From assembly GCF_040050925.1 (NCBI RefSeq), contig NZ_CP157390.1, positions 868,001-932,000 of the forward strand: 64,000 nucleotides of DNA. Direction: 5' to 3'. The notes beneath the pieces were generated by a model, which was not told the origin of the DNA, searched no databases, and saw only the letters and a program-made list of their open reading frames with translations. The DNA comes from Leifsonia sp. NPDC080035. Its GTDB lineage: Bacteria > Actinomycetota > Actinomycetes > Actinomycetales > Microbacteriaceae. This document shows positions 58,449 through 64,000 of the stretch, one piece after another; positions within the stretch are counted from its first letter, which is position 1; each line of letters opens with the position of its first letter. A program made the position numbers and the translations under genes.

Positions 58449-59933
58449 GTGCTGAACTCCGACACCGCATCCCGCCCCGCCGTCTCCGGCGCGATCGGCG
58501 GCTCCGGCCGCCTCCGCTGGTCGCGCGCCCGCTGGCTCCTGCTGCTCGCCACGTGCATCGTGATCGCCCTGGACGGCCTCGACGTCTCGATGGTCGGCGT
58601 CGCCCTGCCCTCCATCGGCAAGGAGCTGGGCCTCGAGACCGGCTCGCTCCAGTGGATCGTCTCCGGCTACGTCCTCGGCTACGGCAGCCTGCTGCTGCTC
58701 GGCGGCCGTCTCGCCGACCTGCTCGGCCGCCGGTCCGTGCTCCTGATCGCCCTCGCCGTCTTCACCGTCGCGTCGCTCGCGGGCGGCCTGTCCGCCGACG
58801 CCGGGCTGCTGATCGCCAGCCGCTTCGTGAAGGGCGTCGCGGCCGCGTTCACCGCCCCGGCCGCCTTCTCCCTCATCACCACGAACTTCGAGGAGGGACC
58901 GGAGCGCAACCGCGCCATCTCGATCTTCACCACGTTCGCGGCCAGCGGCTTCTCGCTCGGCCTGATCATGAGCGGCCTGATGACCTCGCTCAGCTGGCGG
59001 TGGACGTTCCTGTTCTCCGTGCCTCTCGCGGTCCTGGCCCTGGTCCTCGGCTTCTTCTTCATCCCCAAGGACGCCCGCGAACGCGGGGCCGGGCACGACA
59101 TCCCCGGCGCCGTGACGCTGGCGCTCGGGATGCTCACGCTCGTCTACACGGTGGTCTCCGCTCCCGGCGCCGGCTGGGGATCGCTCCAGACGGTCGCGGG
59201 CTTCGTGATCGCGGCCGTCCTGCTCGCGGCCTTCATCGTGCTGGAGCTGCGGGTGCACAGCCCGCTGATCCGGTTCGGGATATTCCGGGTCGCCGCCGTG
59301 CTGCGCGCCAACCTGGCAGCCATCACGCTGTTCGGCTCCTACGTCTCCTTCCAGTTCGTGCTGACGCTCTACCTGCAGGATGTGCTCGGCTGGAGCCCGC
59401 TCAGCATGGCGCTCGCCCTGCTGCCGACCGGCCTGGTCGTCGCCTTCAGCGCACCGTTCACCGACCGCCTCATCGACCGGTTCGGCCCGGCACCGCTGAT
59501 CGTGCTCGGGCTCGGGGCGCTGTCCGCCGGCTACCTGCTGTTCCTGCGGCTCGGCACCTCTCCCGTCTACTGGACGGACATCCTGCCGTCGGTGCTGCTG
59601 CTCGGCGTCGGCTTCGGGATCGGCTTCCCGTCCATCCAGGTGCAGGCCACGACGGGCGTGACGGACGACGAGCAGGGCCTCGCTGCCGGGCTCGTGCAGA
59701 CCAGCGCGCAGGTCGGCGGCGCGCTCGCCCTCGCGGTGACGACCGCGCTGATCTCGGGCGGCACCGAGGGATCGGGCGCGGCGGCGCAGCTCGATCACTT
59801 CCGGCCCGGCCTCTACCTGAGCGCAGCGCTGGCCGTGGCCGGTCTCGCGATCGCCGCAGCCCCGCGCCGTCGCCGCGCTGGCCGGGGCGCGCCGGGTCGG
59901 GAGGACGTCGCGCTCGACACGCCGCAGGCGTGA
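58449..59933 (+). CDS. DHA2-type MFS drug efflux transporter
   Basis: A protein of 494 residues with about 14 membrane segments. Motif A 'GGRLADLLGRRSVLL' (about 79-93), 'DVSMVGVALPSIGKELG..TGSLQWIVSGYVLGYGSLLLL' in the first two segments and 'FVKGVAAAFTAPAAFSLI' identify the DHA2 family. It exports toxic compounds by proton antiport. The start is GTG 58449, 6 bases after TATAGT, so leaderless; an upstream GTG at 58431 would overlap the -10. Divergent MarR and reductase genes suggest induction by an electrophile or drug. Confidence 0.9.
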   Translation: MLNSDTASRPAVSGAIGGSGRLRWSRARWLLLLATCIVIALDGLDVSMVGVALPSIGKELGLETGSLQWIVSGYVLGYGSLLLLGGRLADLLGRRSVLLIALAVFTVASLAGGLSADAGLLIASRFVKGVAAAFTAPAAFSLITTNFEEGPERNRAISIFTTFAASGFSLGLIMSGLMTSLSWRWTFLFSVPLAVLALVLGFFFIPKDARERGAGHDIPGAVTLALGMLTLVYTVVSAPGAGWGSLQTVAGFVIAAVLLAAFIVLELRVHSPLIRFGIFRVAAVLRANLAAITLFGSYVSFQFVLTLYLQDVLGWSPLSMALALLPTGLVVAFSAPFTDRLIDRFGPAPLIVLGLGALSAGYLLFLRLGTSPVYWTDILPSVLLLGVGFGIGFPSIQVQATTGVTDDEQGLAAGLVQTSAQVGGALALAVTTALISGGTEGSGAAAQLDHFRPGLYLSAALAVAGLAIAAAPRRRRAGRGAPGREDVALDTPQA

Positions 59934-59936
59934 CGG

Positions 59937-59982
59937 GAAGGGAGGAGTCCCCGGGCCGACCGGCTCGGGGGTTCCTCCCTTC
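59937..59982. terminator. large inverted repeat between convergent MFS and permease genes
   Basis: Arms of about 21 bases, GAAGGGAGGAGTCCCCGGG... from 59937 and the complement ending 59982, pair with three mismatches around a loop of about four bases. It sits between 59933 and 59989, overlapping almost the entire gap; a bidirectional terminator. Confidence 0.7.
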
Positions 59983-59988
59983 TCTGCA

Positions 59989-61377
59989 TCAGTCGAACTG
60001 CGCCGGACCGCTGAGGGCGGGAGGCGCCGCCCGGAAGAACCGGGTGCGCCAGAGCAGGTAGACCAGGCCGATCGCCACCCACACGGCGCCGACCACCATC
60101 GCGCTGGTGTCCAGGCTGAACCACAGCGCCACGTTGACCGCGACGCCCAGCACCGGCAGCACGACGAACCCGAGCGCCTTCCGCCAGCCCCGCTCCTTCA
60201 CGTACCGGGTGTAGGTGAAGATCACCGACAGGTTCACGAAGATGAACGCCACGAACGCGCCGAAATTGATCAGGGATGCCGCCTTGTTCAGGTCGAGGAA
60301 CACCGCCGTGCAGGCGAGCGCCGCGATCAGGAGCACGTTCGCGGCCGGCACGCCCGCGCGGTTGAGCGAGCCGAAGAACCGCCGTGGCAGCGCGCCGTCG
60401 CGACCCATCGCGAACAGCAGCCGCGCGGCGCTCATCTGCTGCGTGATGCCGCAGCCGAGAACCGCCACCATGTAGCCGCCGATGAAGACCGCCTGGAACG
60501 CCGCTCCCCCGATGTACTTCGCGATCTCCGGCGACGCGCCGACGATGTTCCCGACGGCCGACACGTCCGGGAAGAGCACCTGCATCACGTAGGTGACGCT
60601 CACGAAGAAGAGTCCGGCGACGCCGACGATGATGAGGATGGCGCGCGGGATGTCCCTGCGCGGCCGCTCCGCCTCCTCCGCCAGGGTGCTCACGGCGTCG
60701 AAGCCGAGGAAGGACAGCGCAAGGATGGCCGCGCCCGACGCGATCGCCGGGACGTCCAGGTCGGCCGAGAAGAACGGCGCGACCGAGAAGGCCGAGCCGT
60801 TCGCCCCCTCCACGATATTCTTGACCGTGAAAACGACGAACGCGACAGCGACGACCACCTGGATGCCCACCAGGATCACGTTCACCTTGGCCGCGATCCT
60901 CACCCCGATGAGGTTCAGGACGGTGCACACCACGATCGTGGACACGATCCACACCCAGGCGGGCACGTCGGGGAAGGCCGCCGTCATATAGATGGAGGAG
61001 AGCAGCGCGTTGATCATCGGCAGCAGCAGGTAGTCGAGGGTGGCCGCCCAGCCGACCAGGAAGCCGAGGTGCGGGTTGATCGCCTCCCGCGTGTACGTGT
61101 ACGCGGAACCCGCCCGCGGGTAGAAGCGGACCATCTTCGCGTAGCTGAGCGCGGTGATCAGCACCGCGACGAGCACGAGCAGGTAGGACAGCGGGACGTG
61201 CCCGTGCGTGATGTCGGCGACGATCCCGAAGGTGTCGAACACCGCGAGCGGTGCCATGTAGGCGAGGCCGAGGAACACGATGTGGCGCAGCTTCAGGCTG
61301 CGGCGCAGTCCCGTCTGCGGGTCGGCGGGCGATTCGGCGGAGCGGGTGGGGGCGATGGCGGGGTCGAGCTGGGACAC
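59989..61377 (-). CDS. APC family amino acid permease
   Basis: A protein of 462 residues. The start is GTG 61377 with AAAGGAA 5 bases upstream. About 12 membrane segments; 'LKLRHIVFLGLAYMAPLAVFDTFGIVADIT' (about 32-60) and 'FLGFDAVSTLAEEAERPRRDIPRAI' (about 222-246) are APC hallmarks (the FDAxSTLAEE loop). It imports an amino acid or amine by proton symport. Transcribed behind the amidohydrolase gene after 53 bases, so the permease probably supplies its substrate or a related N-acyl amine. Confidence 0.9.
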   Translation of the reverse strand: MSQLDPAIAPTRSAESPADPQTGLRRSLKLRHIVFLGLAYMAPLAVFDTFGIVADITHGHVPLSYLLVLVAVLITALSYAKMVRFYPRAGSAYTYTREAINPHLGFLVGWAATLDYLLLPMINALLSSIYMTAAFPDVPAWVWIVSTIVVCTVLNLIGVRIAAKVNVILVGIQVVVAVAFVVFTVKNIVEGANGSAFSVAPFFSADLDVPAIASGAAILALSFLGFDAVSTLAEEAERPRRDIPRAILIIVGVAGLFFVSVTYVMQVLFPDVSAVGNIVGASPEIAKYIGGAAFQAVFIGGYMVAVLGCGITQQMSAARLLFAMGRDGALPRRFFGSLNRAGVPAANVLLIAALACTAVFLDLNKAASLINFGAFVAFIFVNLSVIFTYTRYVKERGWRKALGFVVLPVLGVAVNVALWFSLDTSAMVVGAVWVAIGLVYLLWRTRFFRAAPPALSGPAQFD

Positions 61378-61430
61378 GGGTGTTCCTTTCGCGACGGCGG
61401 GAGAGGAGGCGCGGGGTGCGGGAGGGCGGA

Positions 61431-63119
61431 TCAGTGCGCGGCGGCTGAGCAGTGCGCCCGTCCGCCGTACACCGCGGGCGCGGGAGCGTCGGAGGCGGCG
61501 TCGTGCACGACGTCCCCGCCGACGATGGTGAGGGCGGCGTGCTGGTCGAGCAGAGCGGCCGGGTCGCCGTCGTGCTCGTACAGGTCCCCGGACCAGGCGA
61601 CCAGGTCGGCCGCCGCTCCGGGACGGATCACGCCGAGGTCGTCCTCGGCGTGCCAGGCCCACGCGCCCTCGCGGGTGTAGCCGCTGAGTGCGTCGTCGAG
61701 GCCGATCCGCTCGTCGGGCGTCCAGGAGTCGCGACCGTCCAGCCCGGCGCGGGTGAGCGCCGAGTACAGGCCGACCAGCGGATCCATCTCCCCCACCTGC
61801 CAGTCGCTGGAGAGGGCGACGTGCGCTCCGGACTCCATGAGCGAGCGGATGCGCCAGGCGCGGTCCCAGCGCTGCTCGCCGACGTTCTCCATCCACGTGC
61901 CGGAGACGAGGTCGGGCGAGCAGTGCCGCGGCTGCATCGCGGCGGTGACGCCGAGGGATGCGAAGCGGGCGAGGTCGTCGGGGTGCAGGCACTCGACGTG
62001 CACGATCCCGTGCCGGCGGTCGCGGGCGCCGTTGACCCCGGCCGCGGCCTCGATCGCGTCGAGCGCCAGCCGGATGCCGCCGTCGCCGGTCGCGTGGGTG
62101 TGGGTCTGGAAGCCGAGCCGGTCGAGCTCCGTGACGATGCGGGTGAGCTCGCCGACGGGAGCGGAGGGATGCCCGCGGTGGCCAGGGCGGTCGGCGTAGT
62201 CGTCCAGCATCCAGGCGGTGTGCGGCTCGATGACGTCGTCGGCGTAGAGCTTGACGGGACCGAAGCGCAGCCGGTCGTCCGTCGTCGCACCGTCGACGGC
62301 GTCGCGGAGGTCGCGGCGGAACGCGGCGTCCGCGTCGATCGGGTGGAAGAGGGCTGCGATCACGCGGGAGCTGAGCAGCCCCGCCTCGCGCGCCCGGTCG
62401 AACAGGCCGAGCTCGGCGAGCGGCACCTGCGGCTCGACCACGGTGGTGATGCCGCTGGCGGTGGCGAGGGCGAGGCTGCCGAGCAGCTTGCGGTAGCGGC
62501 GCTCCGGCGAGTACATCGGGATGTCGCGCTGCAGGCCGGCGAGGCCCGCGGTGGTCATGGCGCTCGTGTAGAAGTCGGTGACCCATCCCGTCGGCTCGCC
62601 CTGCGCATCCCGCTCGGGCCTGCCCCACGGGATGTCGCCGCCGTCGGCGATGCCGAGCACGCGCAGCGCGGCGTCGTTCAGCCAGACGGAGTGCTGGTCG
62701 TAGGTGGTCACGAAGACCGGGCGGTCGGTGAGGCCGGCAAGGTCTCGCGCGTTCGGGCGACGGCCGGTGACGACCGAGTAGACGGCGTTTTCGGCGCAGA
62801 TCCAGTCGAGGTCCGGCCGCCTGTCGGCCAGGTCACGAATGCGGTCGCGCACCTCGTCGAGCGTCTCGGCGCCCTCCAGGCTGACCGCGTCCGGGTCGAA
62901 GCCGAGCAGGAGGTGGTTGTGGCTGTCGATGATTCCGGGCGTCACGAGCGCGCCGTCGAGGTGGCGGGTCTCGCGCGCGGCGGGTGCCTCCGCCGCCGGG
63001 CCGACGTAGCTGATCCGGCCGGCAGTCACGGCGACCGCCTCCGCCCACGGCCGGGCGTCATCGAAGGTGCGGATGCGGCCGCCGGTGAGGAGGAGATCGG
63101 TGGTCTGCGGTGCGGTCAT
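61431..63119 (-). CDS. amidohydrolase family 3 (YtcJ-type) metal-dependent hydrolase
   Basis: A protein of 562 residues, normal for this family. Metal ligands: H67 and H69 in 'DSHNHLLLGFDPD', a Lys in 'FGPVKLYADDVIEP' (about 293), His in 'THTHATGDGG' (about 342) and 'HVECLH' (about 375), Asp in 'ALSSDWQVGEMDPL' (about 435). It hydrolyses an amide or related bond, substrate unknown. Cytosolic, no signal. First gene of the operon with the APC permease. The 30-bp palindrome at 63143-63172 lies 24 bases before its ATG. Confidence 0.9.
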   Translation of the reverse strand: MTAPQTTDLLLTGGRIRTFDDARPWAEAVAVTAGRISYVGPAAEAPAARETRHLDGALVTPGIIDSHNHLLLGFDPDAVSLEGAETLDEVRDRIRDLADRRPDLDWICAENAVYSVVTGRRPNARDLAGLTDRPVFVTTYDQHSVWLNDAALRVLGIADGGDIPWGRPERDAQGEPTGWVTDFYTSAMTTAGLAGLQRDIPMYSPERRYRKLLGSLALATASGITTVVEPQVPLAELGLFDRAREAGLLSSRVIAALFHPIDADAAFRRDLRDAVDGATTDDRLRFGPVKLYADDVIEPHTAWMLDDYADRPGHRGHPSAPVGELTRIVTELDRLGFQTHTHATGDGGIRLALDAIEAAAGVNGARDRRHGIVHVECLHPDDLARFASLGVTAAMQPRHCSPDLVSGTWMENVGEQRWDRAWRIRSLMESGAHVALSSDWQVGEMDPLVGLYSALTRAGLDGRDSWTPDERIGLDDALSGYTREGAWAWHAEDDLGVIRPGAAADLVAWSGDLYEHDGDPAALLDQHAALTIVGGDVVHDAASDAPAPAVYGGRAHCSAAAH

Positions 63120-63142
63120 GGTGTTCCCGTCGACGGTGAGGA

Positions 63143-63172
63143 GAATTCTTTGACGCTTGCGTCAAATAATTC
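63143..63172. promoter_or_regulatory. 30-bp near-perfect palindrome, TetR-type operator
   Basis: Left arm GAATTCTTTGACGC (63143-63156) and right arm GCGTCAAATAATTC (63159-63172) pair at 13 of 14 positions around TT. The TTGACGC-TT-GCGTCAA core is typical of TetR family operators. It sits 24 bases from the amidohydrolase start and 56 bases from the divergent MFS start. No TetR gene is visible in the window. Confidence 0.75.
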
Positions 63173-63227
63173 CTGAAGTGTGTCACGGGCCCGCGAAGGG
63201 TGTCAAGCGCGGCTAGGGTCGGGTCCC

Positions 63228-64000
63228 GTGCACGACCTCAGCGCCCTGGCGCAGCGCATCCGCACCGACGACGACGCCCGGCGGGCCCTGCAGCGGCGCA
63301 CGCTGACGGTCGTGGCGGTCAGCCAGGTGCTCGGCGGCGCCGGCCTCGCCGCGGGCATCACGGTGGGAGCGCTGCTCGCCCAGCAGCTCGTCGGCGGCGA
63401 CGGCCTCGCCGGCGCCCCGACCGCTCTCTTCACGCTCGGCTCCGCGCTGGCGGCGTTCCTCATCGGCCGGTTCACGCAGCGCCACGGACGCCGCCTCGGG
63501 CTCGGCCTCGGCTTCGCCGCGGGCGGCCTCGGCGCGCTCGGGGTGGTCGTCGCGGCGGCCGCCGGCAGCGTCCCGCTGCTGTTCGTCTCGCTTTTCGTCT
63601 ACGGAGCGGGCACCGCCACGAACCTGCAGGCGCGCTACGCGGGGACCGACCTCGCCGCCCCGGCTCAGCGCGGCACCGCGGCCAGCATCGCGCTCGTCGC
63701 CACCACCGCGGGCGCCGTGGCGGGCCCGAACCTGGTGGACCCGCTCGGGCGGCTCGCGCTCGGGATGGGCATCCCCGCCCTCGCCGGACCATTCCTGCTC
63801 GCGACAGTGGCCTACCTCTCGGCCGGGATCGTGCTCCTGGTCTTCCTGCGCCCGGACCCGTTCCTGCTCGCGCGCGCAGCCGCCCCGGCCGACGAACAGG
63901 CGGCGGGCGCGGCGGGCGCGGCGGGCGCGGCCCTGCCGCCCTCGCCTCCCCCTCGGCCGGGGCCGGGCGCGATCGCCGGGGCGGCGGTGATGGTGCTCAC
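63228..64000 (+). CDS. MFS transporter, truncated by the window end
   Basis: An open frame from GTG 63228 to the edge (257 codons) with no stop. About six or seven membrane segments are visible, with 'RFTQRHGRRLGLGLGFAAGG' (about 81-100) as the MFS loop 2-3 motif and 'FVYGAGTATNLQARYAGTDLAAPAQRGTAASIALVATTAGAVAGPNLV' (about 127-174). A Pro/Ala/Gly-rich central loop (about 222-250) contains repeated GGCGCG units. TAGGGT (63214-63219) ends 8 bases before GTG, so leaderless. Divergent from the amidohydrolase gene across the palindrome; the rest of the gene lies outside. Confidence 0.8.
   Translation, partial: MHDLSALAQRIRTDDDARRALQRRTLTVVAVSQVLGGAGLAAGITVGALLAQQLVGGDGLAGAPTALFTLGSALAAFLIGRFTQRHGRRLGLGLGFAAGGLGALGVVVAAAAGSVPLLFVSLFVYGAGTATNLQARYAGTDLAAPAQRGTAASIALVATTAGAVAGPNLVDPLGRLALGMGIPALAGPFLLATVAYLSAGIVLLVFLRPDPFLLARAAAPADEQAAGAAGAAGAALPPSPPPRPGPGAIAGAAVMVL

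Noticed and set aside
1..64000. Insertion sequences, prophage, tRNA-associated integration, CRISPR-Cas or restriction systems
   Set aside because: No transposase, integrase, cas or methylase motifs in any translated gene, and no cloverleaf-like intergenic sequence was seen by eye; intergenic gaps are mostly under 200 bases.

Overview
The window is a GC-rich (about 70%) chromosomal segment of an actinobacterium. Tightly packed genes, frequent GTG/TTG starts, many apparently leaderless genes, an acyl-CoA oxidase-type dehydrogenase and the class of cell-surface genes suggest Microbacteriaceae (Leifsonia-like); this placement is inference from style, not a database match. I see no rRNA, tRNA, CRISPR array, transposase, phage gene or replication origin. 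About 52 genes are supported, two of them cut by the window edges (1-161 and 63228-64000) and one frameshifted (a GH3 glycosidase at 23866-25637).

1-16169 is a cell-surface polysaccharide locus. It holds a Wzx-type flippase, a very large secreted propeller/LamG/PKD protein, two glycosyltransferases, a CDP-alcohol phosphotransferase, a Wzy/O-antigen-ligase-like polymerase, a secreted parallel beta-helix protein, a left-handed beta-helix acyltransferase, a Wzz-like chain-length protein fused to a degenerate tyrosine-kinase-like domain, and a TagD-like cytidylyltransferase. The two large secreted proteins share a domain of roughly 200 residues. 16191-36385 is mostly housekeeping and catabolism: a cytosine-deaminase-like amidohydrolase with prolyl aminopeptidase, a zinc metallopeptidase, malate dehydrogenase, acyl-CoA oxidase, NUDIX hydrolase, a hexapeptide-repeat protein, the broken GH3 gene, an MFS exporter, an alcohol dehydrogenase/permease pair with a PucR regulator, RecQ, a DHFR-like reductase, an EamA transporter and an amino-acid permease. 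36399-39509 is a complete ECF transporter operon (S, fused A-A', T) directly behind a good DtxR/IdeR-type iron box. 39614-44675 holds a MarR-MFS efflux pair, an animal-type haem peroxidase, a PAP2 phosphatase and a small unknown gene.

44801-54586 is the most interesting part: a carbohydrate-uptake regulon with an ABC importer (binding protein and two permeases), a LacI regulator, a GH2 glycosidase, an MFS importer and two DUF2804 paralogues, one at each end. Two divergent promoter regions, about 2.9 kb apart, carry four near-identical 14-bp operators (consensus TTKCAACGTKGAAA), so all three transcription units plus the regulator appear to be one LacI regulon. One operator lies inside the first codons of the MFS gene. 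DUF2804 has no function I can name, so this locus offers a direct genetic context for it.

54605-64000 contains a DUF302-like protein and a thioesterase, a small membrane protein, an enoyl reductase-like dehydrogenase with MarR and a drug-efflux MFS, an amino-acid permease with an amidohydrolase, and a truncated MFS gene. A 30-bp near-perfect palindrome sits between the last two. Gene ends are marked by large GC-rich inverted repeats without T-tracts. Several of these belong to small repeat families found at more than one 3' end.
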